Part shown: piece by piece, positions 55,000 to 64,000 of the stretch
Layout: every line of letters starts with the position of its first letter
How positions within the stretch are numbered: the stretch's first letter is position 1
Assembly (NCBI RefSeq): GCF_900497695.1
Contig: NZ_UIDD01000006.1
Location: 62,001-126,000, forward strand
Direction: 5' to 3'
DNA length: 64,000 bases
Source of the DNA: Pseudomonas wadenswilerensis
GTDB lineage: Bacteria; Pseudomonadota; Gammaproteobacteria; Pseudomonadales; Pseudomonadaceae
Position numbers and translations under genes: made by a program
Notes under the pieces: model-generated
What the model was told of the DNA's origin: nothing
What the model saw: only the letters and a program-made list of their open reading frames with translations
Database searches by the model: none

Positions 55000-55431
55000 A
55001 TGTACCTGACCGAACACTTCACCCTCGAGGAAATGACCCTCTCGGAGACCGCAGCACGCCAGGACATCGATAACCAGCCCGATAGCCGTGCCCTGGACAA
55101 CCTGCACCGCCTCTGCGCGACGCTCGAACAGGTCCGCGAGCTGGTGGGCGCGCCGGTGCTGGTCAGCAGCGGCTTTCGCTCGGTCGAACTCAACGCGGTG
55201 ATTGGCGGGTCCGCCGCCAGTGCGCATACCGAAGGGCTGGCAGCTGACTTCAATGTGCCCGGGCTGACGCCGGCAGCGCTGGCGCGACGGGTGGCCGACA
55301 GCAACCTGCAGTTCGACCAGTTGATTCTCGAGTACGACCAATGGGTGCACCTGAGCCTTGCTGCGGGCCGGCCGCGCCGTCAATTGCTCACGGTGCGCAA
55401 AGGGTCCGGCTATCTCCCAGGTCTGGTCTGA
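55000..55431 (+). CDS. Peptidase M15A-type protein
   Basis: 143 residues from ATG 55000 (MYLTEHFTLEEMTLSETAAR), with AAGGAG eight bases upstream. Zinc-binding motifs of the M15A family: SSGFRSVELNAVIGGSAASA then HTEGLAADF, and the last ligand in EYDQWVHLSL. These are D-Ala-D-Ala carboxypeptidase-like enzymes, often of phage origin (endolysin-like), although no other phage gene is near. It has no signal peptide, so it would need a holin or act in the cytoplasm. Confidence 0.88.
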   Translation: MYLTEHFTLEEMTLSETAARQDIDNQPDSRALDNLHRLCATLEQVRELVGAPVLVSSGFRSVELNAVIGGSAASAHTEGLAADFNVPGLTPAALARRVADSNLQFDQLILEYDQWVHLSLAAGRPRRQLLTVRKGSGYLPGLV

Positions 55432-55445
55432 TAGCTGCAGTCTGA

Positions 55446-55488
55446 TTGACGCAGACGACATCTCTGAATATGCTGTATATAAATACAG
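55446..55488 (+). promoter_or_regulatory. SOS promoter: -35/-10 with a LexA box
   Basis: TTGACG (55446-55451) and TATGCT (55469-55474) are 17 bases apart. CTGTATATAAATACAG at 55473-55488 fits CTG-N10-CAG and closely matches the SOS box. The box covers the -10 end and the start point, where LexA would block polymerase. It reads toward the small gene at 55524. Confidence 0.85.
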
Positions 55489-55523
55489 TACAGGGATGGC
55501 GCTTGCGTCGAGGGTCCGGATCA

Positions 55524-55835
55524 ATGGTCAATGTCGAACAACTGAAATACTCCGTCAATCGCATGGCTGTCGAGGTCGTGAGTGAAGCGGTGCTCGAGTT
55601 GCGCCTTGACGGCCTGGTGCTGGAAGGCAAGACGCCGTTCAATAAAGTGCACTTCAACACCTGTTTCGCCGAGATCGAAGCCCTGTTCCAGCGCGCCGGC
55701 TACCACCGGCCACTGGATGTGGTCGGATACCAGGGGTTGTTGTACGCCCTCTACGACCCCAGCCGCTGGGAGGCGGTCGAGGTGCTGCGCTGGCTTAAGG
55801 AGTTCACCGAGGCTGCGGCTGCCGAAGCTGGCTGA
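55524..55835 (+). CDS. Small protein of unknown function under LexA control
   Basis: 103 residues from ATG 55524 (MVNVEQLKYSVNRMAVEVVS) with AGGG upstream. Upstream in-frame starts would lie over the LexA box and are rejected. It is acidic and helical with no membrane segment: ELRLDGLVLEGKTPFNKVHF, and a C-terminal AVEVLRWLKEFTEAAAAEAG. I do not recognise the family. The LexA-type promoter suggests DNA-damage induction. It ends 50 bp before the next gene. Confidence 0.8.
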   Translation: MVNVEQLKYSVNRMAVEVVSEAVLELRLDGLVLEGKTPFNKVHFNTCFAEIEALFQRAGYHRPLDVVGYQGLLYALYDPSRWEAVEVLRWLKEFTEAAAAEAG

Positions 55836-55885
55836 GCGGGCGAGCATGGGGGATAATGGCCGGTCCATCTGTCCAGAGTGTTCCC

Positions 55886-56773
55886 ATGGCCACGCCTCCC
55901 TTCGATCCGGCTCAGCATCAAGCCAGCACCGTGTGCCTGCCGCCCGGCAACTGGGTGACGGTAGTCGATTGCTTGAGCGAGCACTTCAAGGCCATCGGCC
56001 GCGAGCAGTGGCTCGATCGCATCGCCCGCGGCCGGGTGCTGGACGCTCAGGGCGCGCCGATCAGCGCCACGCTTGCCTACCGTCCGGGTCTGCGCATCCA
56101 TTATTTTCGCGAAGTGCCAAACGAAAAGCCGATCCCGGTCGAAGAGTCCATCCTGCACATCGATGAGCACCTGGTGGTGGCGGACAAGCCGCATTTCCTG
56201 CCGGTCACCCCGACCGGCGAGTACGTCGAACAGACCTTGCTGCGCCGGCTGATCCGCCGCCTCGACAATCCCAATCTGGTGCCCTTGCACCGCATTGACC
56301 GGCACACTGCCGGGCTGGTGCTGTTCTCGGCCAACCCCCAGAGTCGTTCGGCCTATCAGTCGCTATTCCCCAACCGGCAGATCGACAAGCGCTACCAGGC
56401 CATTGCACGCGCCTTGCCCGAGCGTGAGTTTCCGCTGGTGCACAAGAGCCGCCTGGTCAACGGCGAGCCATTTTTTCGCATGCAGGAAGTCGAAGGGGTA
56501 AGCAACAGCGAAACCCTGGCCCAGGTGCTGGAGAAGAACGGCGAGCTGTGGCGCTACGGTCTCTCGCCGGTCACTGGCAAAACCCACCAGCTGCGGGTGC
56601 ACATGACCGCCCTGGGCGCGAGTATCTGCAATGATCCGTTCTATCCGGACATCGCCCAGGAGCAGGATGACTACAACAAACCGTTGAAGCTGTTGGCGCA
56701 GAGCCTGCGTTTCAACGACCCATTGAGCGGTGAAGAACGTTACTTCGAAAGCCGGCTGACGCTCGACTGGTAG
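55886..56773 (+). CDS. RluA-family pseudouridine synthase
   Basis: 295 residues from ATG 55886 (MATPPFDPAQHQASTVCLPP). The catalytic motif LVPLHRIDRHTAGLVLFSAN contains the invariant Asp. LVVADKPHFLPVTPTG and GKTHQLRVHMTALGASICND are the other family blocks. The S4-like N-terminal part is short. It makes pseudouridine in rRNA or tRNA; which site cannot be read from the sequence. Confidence 0.92.
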   Translation: MATPPFDPAQHQASTVCLPPGNWVTVVDCLSEHFKAIGREQWLDRIARGRVLDAQGAPISATLAYRPGLRIHYFREVPNEKPIPVEESILHIDEHLVVADKPHFLPVTPTGEYVEQTLLRRLIRRLDNPNLVPLHRIDRHTAGLVLFSANPQSRSAYQSLFPNRQIDKRYQAIARALPEREFPLVHKSRLVNGEPFFRMQEVEGVSNSETLAQVLEKNGELWRYGLSPVTGKTHQLRVHMTALGASICNDPFYPDIAQEQDDYNKPLKLLAQSLRFNDPLSGEERYFESRLTLDW

Positions 56774-56815
56774 GGCGGGGAGCCGCGCACCGCCAGTGGC
56801 GATGCGCGGTGAGGC

Positions 56816-58381
56816 TTAGCGGTTGAAGCGCTCCACCAGCGAGTACTGGGTGGTAGCGGTGCGGGTCAGCTCTTCGCTGAGCAGCGCCGAATGCTGGGCC
56901 TGTTCCGAGGTCTGGTCGGCCAGCTGGGCGATGGTGCTGATGTTGCGGCTGATTTCGTCGGCAACCGCAGTCTGCTCCTCGGTGGCAGCGGCAATTTGCG
57001 TGGCCATGTCGGTGATATTGGCCACAGCTTCGCTGATACCTACCAGGGCCTGGTCGGCTTCCATCACCCGCGCAACGCCTTCTTCGGCCTGGCGGTGACC
57101 GGTTTCCATGGTCTGCACGGCGCTGTTGGCGGTCTGTTGCAGCTTGGCGATCAGGCCGTGGATCTGCCCGGTGGACTCGGCAGTGCGTTGCGCCAGCTGG
57201 CGCACCTCGTCGGCCACCACGGCAAAGCCGCGGCCCATCTCGCCGGCTCGGGCCGCTTCGATGGCGGCGTTCAAGGCCAGCAGGTTGGTCTGGTCGGCAA
57301 TGCCCTTGATCACATCGACCACGCCACCGATCTCGTCGCTGTCGCGGGCCAGCTGGGTCACGGTCAGGCCGGTCTCGCCGACGGCAGCCGACAGGCGCTG
57401 GATGGCCTCGCGGGTTTCTCCGGCGATGTCGCGGCCGCGTCCGGTCAGGCGATTGGCTTCCTGGGTGGCGTCGGCAGTGCGCTGCACGTGGTTGGCCACT
57501 TCCTGGGTGGTGGCGGCCATCTGGTTGACGGCGGCGGCGACCTGCTCGGTCTCCACCCGCTGGCGCTCCAGGCCCGAGGAGCTGTTGTGGGCCAGGGTGT
57601 CGGACTGGCGTGCCTGTTCGTTGAGGTGCTCGGCGGTGTCCTGCAGGCGGGTCAGGCAGGTCTTCATCCGCGCGTCCTGGCTGAGCATGGCCATTTCCAG
57701 GCGCGCCTGCACGCCGCGGCTGTCGGTATACATCTGCGCGATCAGCGGGTCGGAAGTGGTCTGTTCGGCCAGGCGCAGCAGGCGCTTGAGGCCGCGTTGC
57801 TGCCAGCTCAGGCCCAGCAGGCCGAGCGGTACCGAGAGGCCGGCGGCCAGGGCGAAGCCCCAGGAATGCCCCAGCCAGTTGCCGATCAAAAAGCCGATCT
57901 GGCTGACCAGAATGAACGGCAGCCAGTCCTGCACTACCGGCAGCCACTTGTCGCGGTGCGGAATCGCCGGTTTGCCCTGGTTGATACGCTGGTACAAGGC
58001 CTCGGCGCGACGCACTTGCTCGGCGCTCGGCTTGACTCGCACCGATTCGAAGCCTACGACCTGGTTCTTTTCGAACACCGGCGTGACATAGGCGTTGACC
58101 CAGTAATGATCACCCGACTTGCAGCGGTTCTTGACGATGCCCATCCACGGCAGGCCTTGCTTGAGCGTGGTCCACATGTGCGCGAACACGGCCGGCGGCA
58201 CATCCGGGTGACGCACCAGGTTGTGCGGCGCGCGCATCAGCTCCTCGCGGGAGAAGCCGCTGATCTCGACGAAGGCGTCGTTGCAGTAGGTGATCACGCC
58301 CTTGGCATCAGTGGTCGAGATCAACCGTTGCTGAGCTGGGAAAGTCCGTTCGCGTTGGGTAATCGGCTGGTTGTTACGCAT
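56816..58381 (-). CDS. aer: Aer-like PAS-domain chemoreceptor
   Basis: 521 residues from ATG 58381 ([20 protein letters not shown]). The N-terminal PAS domain ([20 protein letters not shown], then [17 protein letters not shown]) is the FAD-binding type of Aer. A membrane anchor lies at ~165-205. The C-terminal signalling domain has the hairpin [20 protein letters not shown]. Aer senses redox and energy state. P. putida has several Aer homologues, and which one this is cannot be told. Confidence 0.9.
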   Translation of the reverse strand: MRNNQPITQRERTFPAQQRLISTTDAKGVITYCNDAFVEISGFSREELMRAPHNLVRHPDVPPAVFAHMWTTLKQGLPWMGIVKNRCKSGDHYWVNAYVTPVFEKNQVVGFESVRVKPSAEQVRRAEALYQRINQGKPAIPHRDKWLPVVQDWLPFILVSQIGFLIGNWLGHSWGFALAAGLSVPLGLLGLSWQQRGLKRLLRLAEQTTSDPLIAQMYTDSRGVQARLEMAMLSQDARMKTCLTRLQDTAEHLNEQARQSDTLAHNSSSGLERQRVETEQVAAAVNQMAATTQEVANHVQRTADATQEANRLTGRGRDIAGETREAIQRLSAAVGETGLTVTQLARDSDEIGGVVDVIKGIADQTNLLALNAAIEAARAGEMGRGFAVVADEVRQLAQRTAESTGQIHGLIAKLQQTANSAVQTMETGHRQAEEGVARVMEADQALVGISEAVANITDMATQIAAATEEQTAVADEISRNISTIAQLADQTSEQAQHSALLSEELTRTATTQYSLVERFNR

Positions 58382-58571
58382 TAGCTGTTCAATCCGCAAG
58401 GCTTTCGAATGGTATCGGCACGCCGGGGGTTTTGTTGAATGAATATTTGCAGGGCTTGATTTCGATCAAGGAGTCTTGATCTGACCTGCGCTAAGACATT
58501 CGTGCAAAGTTCAACAAATTAGCTGCATTCTTTCATGTTTTTGACACAAAAGTCAGCTAATGACCGCATGT

Positions 58572-59348
58572 TCACAGCGGTGCCAGCATCGGGTAACTAA
58601 AGCCGGCAAAGTGCGCCAGGTTCAGGCCGAAATGGCACAGTAGTGCAGCGAAAAGGCCGCCATATCGGTAAGCCAGGCCATAGCCGACACCGGCAAGGCC
58701 GGCCAGCAGCACCCATTGCCAGCCGCCACCCAGGTGGGCCAGGCCGAACAGCGTCGCGGCCAGCAGCAGGGCCAGGTTCTGGTTTTTCAGCAAGCGTTGC
58801 AGGCCGCCCTGGATGTAACCGCGAAACAGCAGTTCTTCGGTCAGGCACACCAGCAACAGGTTGTTCAGGGCCCAGATCCAGCCCTGCTCTGGCCACTTCG
58901 GCGCCCAGGCAACCATTCCCAGCAGCCAGGCGCCGCCCAGGCACACCACGATAACCAACGGCAACGTCAGGGCGAGGCTGGCGAATGGACGCTTGTTCTT
59001 CAGCGCCAGTACCCAAGGACAGGCCAACAGCAGCCAGAAGCCGATCAGCGGCTTGTCGAGGTTCAGGTACATGGAGAAGGGTAGGGCGTCGCTGCTAAAG
59101 CGCACCTTGTCGATGACCTTGGCGCCGCTGAAGCCCGGCAGCATATGCAGGGCCAGGGCGATGGCCAGCAGCACGAACAGGGCATGGCCGACCAGCTTTT
59201 GCCACAGGCTGGCACGGCGTACCAGCAAGCCGGCGCAAAGCAGGGCAATCAGGGTGGGCAGGGCCAGCAGGCCGAGGTTGCCTTTGAACAGGGCGAAGAT
59301 GTAACCGAGGCCGAGCAGCGCCAGGCCGATCCATTGCGGGGCAAGCAT
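58572..59348 (-). CDS. CPBP-family membrane protease (CAAX/bacteriocin-processing type)
   Basis: 258 residues from ATG 59348 (MLAPQWIGLALLGLGYIFAL), with about eight hydrophobic helices. The glutamate pair and arginine of the active site are in LTEELLFRGYIQGGL, and the histidines are in FGLAHLGGGWQWV and LLCHFGLNLAHF. The family includes Abi proteases; the substrate is unknown. It lies between aer and acnA on the same strand. Confidence 0.9.
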   Translation of the reverse strand: MLAPQWIGLALLGLGYIFALFKGNLGLLALPTLIALLCAGLLVRRASLWQKLVGHALFVLLAIALALHMLPGFSGAKVIDKVRFSSDALPFSMYLNLDKPLIGFWLLLACPWVLALKNKRPFASLALTLPLVIVVCLGGAWLLGMVAWAPKWPEQGWIWALNNLLLVCLTEELLFRGYIQGGLQRLLKNQNLALLLAATLFGLAHLGGGWQWVLLAGLAGVGYGLAYRYGGLFAALLCHFGLNLAHFAGFSYPMLAPL

Positions 59349-59466
59349 GAGAAATCCTTTGAAAAGCACAACGTGAACCCTTCGACTGCGCTGCCGCGGT
59401 CGGAGACACGCCTTTCGGCCATCCTTTGGCCATTACTGCTTATCCTACGTTGTCTGCTGCATAAGG

Positions 59467-59494
59467 CAAAGGCCCGGTCACCAGGGACCGGGCC
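59467..59494 (-). terminator. Terminator of acnA
   Basis: GGCCCGGTC/GACCGGGCC forms a 9-bp perfect stem with a six-base loop, followed on the minus strand by a T-rich stretch. It lies just after the acnA stop. Confidence 0.85.
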
Positions 59495-59500
59495 ATCACT

Positions 59501-62242
<2,742 letters not shown>

Positions 62243-62495
62243 TACCAACTCCTTCTGCGCCGGTGAACGGCAATCTTCCCTGCTGTCGCCGGTTCACCGC
62301 CTCTGTGACAGTCCGCACGGCACGGACCTGGCTGAACGGTCAGGTTAGCCCTGTTTGGCGGACCTGACCATGTACTGGACCGGCGGGACGTGTCGCAGGT
62401 TCCGAACTTCCTTTATCATTCGCCGATTTACCGGCGCTGCGTATTGCGCCCGGTCAGGGTTGGCGTGATTGGGCGCCAGCCGTCCTGGAGTGAAG

Positions 62496-63560
62496 ATGAA
62501 TACCCTGTTTATGCATTGCCGGCCCGGTTTCGAAAGTGAAGTCTGTGCCGAAATCGCCGAGCACGCCGCACGCCTGAACGTCGCCGGCTACGCCAAGGCC
62601 AAGCCGCAGAGCGCCTGCGCCGAATTCATTTGCAACGACGCCGAAGGCGCCGAGCAACTGATGCGCGAGCTGCGTTTTGCCCAGCTGATTTTCCCCCGGC
62701 AATGGGCCCGCGGTACTTTCATCGAACTGCCGGAAACCGACCGCATCAGTGTCCTGCTCGAGGCCCTGGCCGATTATCCGCAGTGCGGCAGCCTGTGGCT
62801 GGAGGTGATGGACACCAACGACGGCAAGGAGCTTTCGACCTTCTGCCGCAAGTTCGAAGTGCCGCTGCGTAAAGCCTTGAGCAAGGCCGGGCGACTGGTC
62901 GAGGATGCGCACAAACCACGTTTGCTGCTGACTTTCGTCAGCGGCCGACGGGTGTTTGTCGGCCTGGCGGCGGCGGACAACTCGGCGATGTGGCCGATGG
63001 GCATCCCGCGCCTGAAGTTCCCCCGCGAGGCACCGAGCCGTTCGACCCTGAAGCTGGAAGAGGCCTGGCACCATTTCATCCCCCGTGACCAGTGGGATGC
63101 GCGGCTGTCCGATGACATGACCGGGGTTGACCTCGGCGCGGCGCCAGGTGGCTGGACCTATCAACTGGTCAAGCGCGGCATGCTGGTAACGGCCATCGAC
63201 AACGGGCCGATGGCTGAAAGCCTGATGGACACCGGCCTGGTCCAGCACCTGATGGCCGACGGGTTTACCTACAAGCCCAAGCAGATCGTGGACTGGATGG
63301 TTTGCGACATCGTCGAGAAGCCGGCACGCAGTGCCGCCTTGCTGGAAACCTGGTTGGGCGAGGGCCTGTGCCGGGAGGCGGTGGTCAACCTCAAGCTGCC
63401 GATGAAGCAGCGTTACGCTGAAGTGCGGCGCTTGCTCGAACGCATCGAGGAAGGCTTCAAGGCGCGCAAGGTCAAGGTGTCGATTGGCTGCAAGCAGCTG
63501 TATCACGACCGCGAAGAGGTGACCTGCCACCTGCGTCGCCTGGATCTGAAACCGCGCTGA
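62496..63560 (+). CDS. rlmM: 23S rRNA 2'-O-ribose methyltransferase RlmM
   Basis: 354 residues from ATG 62496 (MNTLFMHCRPGFESEVCAEI). An N-terminal THUMP-like domain is followed by a Rossmann methyltransferase with the SAM motif MTGVDLGAAPGGWTYQLVKR. The catalytic K-D-K-E set is plausible: K near SRSTLKLEEAWHHF, D in WMVCDIVEKPAR, K in NLKLPMKQRYAE. It methylates C2498 of 23S rRNA in E. coli. Confidence 0.95.
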   Translation: MNTLFMHCRPGFESEVCAEIAEHAARLNVAGYAKAKPQSACAEFICNDAEGAEQLMRELRFAQLIFPRQWARGTFIELPETDRISVLLEALADYPQCGSLWLEVMDTNDGKELSTFCRKFEVPLRKALSKAGRLVEDAHKPRLLLTFVSGRRVFVGLAAADNSAMWPMGIPRLKFPREAPSRSTLKLEEAWHHFIPRDQWDARLSDDMTGVDLGAAPGGWTYQLVKRGMLVTAIDNGPMAESLMDTGLVQHLMADGFTYKPKQIVDWMVCDIVEKPARSAALLETWLGEGLCREAVVNLKLPMKQRYAEVRRLLERIEEGFKARKVKVSIGCKQLYHDREEVTCHLRRLDLKPR

Positions 63561-63561
63561 G

Positions 63562-63638
63562 GCCATCGCTGGCAAAGCCAGCTCCCACAGGGGCAAGGGT
63601 GGCTGCAAAACCTGTGGGAGCCGGCGTTGCCGGCGATC
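63562..63638. repeat. REP-type inverted repeat pair, second copy
   Basis: The arms at 63562-63591 and 63611-63638 carry the same core as the element at 5025-5092 (ATCGCTGGC..GCCAGCTCCCACAGG and its complement). It lies directly after rlmM, a common place for such elements. Confidence 0.88.
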
Positions 63639-63703
63639 AGGCCAGCGAAGATGACCCTGCCGCGTGCATGAGCGACAATAGCTGATTGTTTCCGGAGTTC
63701 TAC

Positions 63704-63946
63704 ATGACTGACCTCACCCCCGACGCCACCCTCGACGCCACCGGCCTGAACTGCCCGGAGCCGGTGATGATGCTGCACCAGCACATTCGCGACCTGGCCC
63801 CCGGCGGCTTGCTCAAGGTGATCGCCACCGATCCCTCGACCCGTCGCGATATCCCCAAGTTCTGCGTGTTCCTCGACCACCAGCTGGTCCAGCAGCAGGA
63901 AGAGGCGGGCACTTACCTGTACTGGATTCGCAAGAAGCTCGACTAG
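63704..63946 (+). CDS. tusA: Sulfur carrier protein TusA
   Basis: 80 residues from ATG 63704 ([20 protein letters not shown]). The active cysteine is in [12 protein letters not shown], the TusA signature. It carries sulfur from cysteine desulfurase in tRNA 2-thiouridine synthesis. CGGAG lies about nine bases upstream. The stop overlaps by three bases the stop of a converging gene that runs off the window. Confidence 0.93.
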   Translation: MTDLTPDATLDATGLNCPEPVMMLHQHIRDLAPGGLLKVIATDPSTRRDIPKFCVFLDHQLVQQQEEAGTYLYWIRKKLD

Positions 63947-64000
63947 CGCTTTTCGGCCCGGCGAATGTGTTTGGCGCTGCTACGCGCCAGGCGGATCGCC
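63943..64000 (-). CDS. 3' end of a minus-strand gene cut by the window edge
   Basis: The minus-strand frame reads [18 protein letters not shown] then TAG, whose complement overlaps the tusA stop. Basic composition is plausible for a protein C-terminus, but only 18 residues are visible and the family cannot be named. Confidence 0.5.
   Translation of the reverse strand, partial: AIRLARSSAKHIRRAEKR

Noticed and set aside
56891..58384. 497-codon plus-strand open frame antisense to the Aer-like receptor
   Set aside because: Mirror of a gene with a complete chemoreceptor signalling domain.

Overview
This window is a 64 kb piece of a Pseudomonas chromosome, most like the P. putida group. The evidence is the high-GC coding style, the cmaX-cfrX-cmpX-sigX-oprF block, the ppsR/ppsA divergent pair next to gdhB, and REP palindromes of the 'GCTGGC..GCCAGCTCCCACAGG' type. 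The gene order gdhB, ppsR/ppsA, hydrolase, rraA, cmaX to oprF, cobA, Ser/Thr kinase, nasA, nasT, nasS, pyrD, rmf, rlmL, dacB, dgt, acnA, rlmM, tusA also fits P. putida-type chromosomes as I remember them. No rRNA, tRNA, CRISPR array or intact insertion sequence was seen. Most of the window is core genome.

Layout. 1-4878 (minus): a MoxR/DUF58/DUF4381/VWA/VWA-TPR (Bat-type) operon that runs off the left edge. 5116-8502 (minus): a 2-hydroxyglutarate module (FadR-type regulator, L-2-hydroxyglutarate oxidase, MHS-family transporter) with two copies of a likely operator. 8578-18784: a small unknown protein, the giant NAD-glutamate dehydrogenase, PEP synthase with its regulator, and an alpha/beta hydrolase. 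18982-23498 (plus): rraA-like, cmaX, cfrX, cmpX, sigX, oprF (envelope stress and porin). 23556-29160 (minus): nasS, nasT, nasA, a PP2C-kinase fusion and cobA, with a terminator plus ANTAR-type hairpin leader between nasT and nasA.

29293-34935 (plus) is the accessory region and the main discovery: a collapsed SPI-1/Inv-Mxi-Spa type III secretion locus inserted between nasS and pyrD. It encodes an InvF-like AraC regulator, an InvG-like secretin fused in frame to the last ~70 residues of a PrgH-like inner ring protein, an intact PrgI-like needle protein, an intact PrgJ-like inner rod, a PrgK-like lipoprotein cut after residue ~103 and joined in frame to an apparent OrgA tail, an OrgB-like (SctL) protein, an OrgC-position protein, and an unrecognised 416-residue protein with hydrophobic stretches. 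The export gate, ATPase, C-ring and translocon genes are absent. Every remaining frame is open and the genes overlap or abut, so the region reads as a compact operon of leftovers rather than as scattered pseudogenes.

34974-64000: housekeeping and signalling genes. These are pyrD, rmf, rlmL, a CHASE/PAS/GGDEF cyclase, dacB, yggL, a BvgS-like hybrid kinase with its LuxR-type response regulator, dgt, a YqjD/E/K-like membrane protein trio, an ammonium transporter with a good sigma-54 promoter, a Kef-type antiporter, a glutaredoxin-like protein, an M15 peptidase, a small gene under a near-perfect LexA box, an RluA-family pseudouridine synthase, an Aer-like chemoreceptor, a CPBP protease, acnA, rlmM, tusA, and the 3' end of a further minus-strand gene.

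Family assignments come from reading motifs and from remembered reference sequences. No database search was possible.
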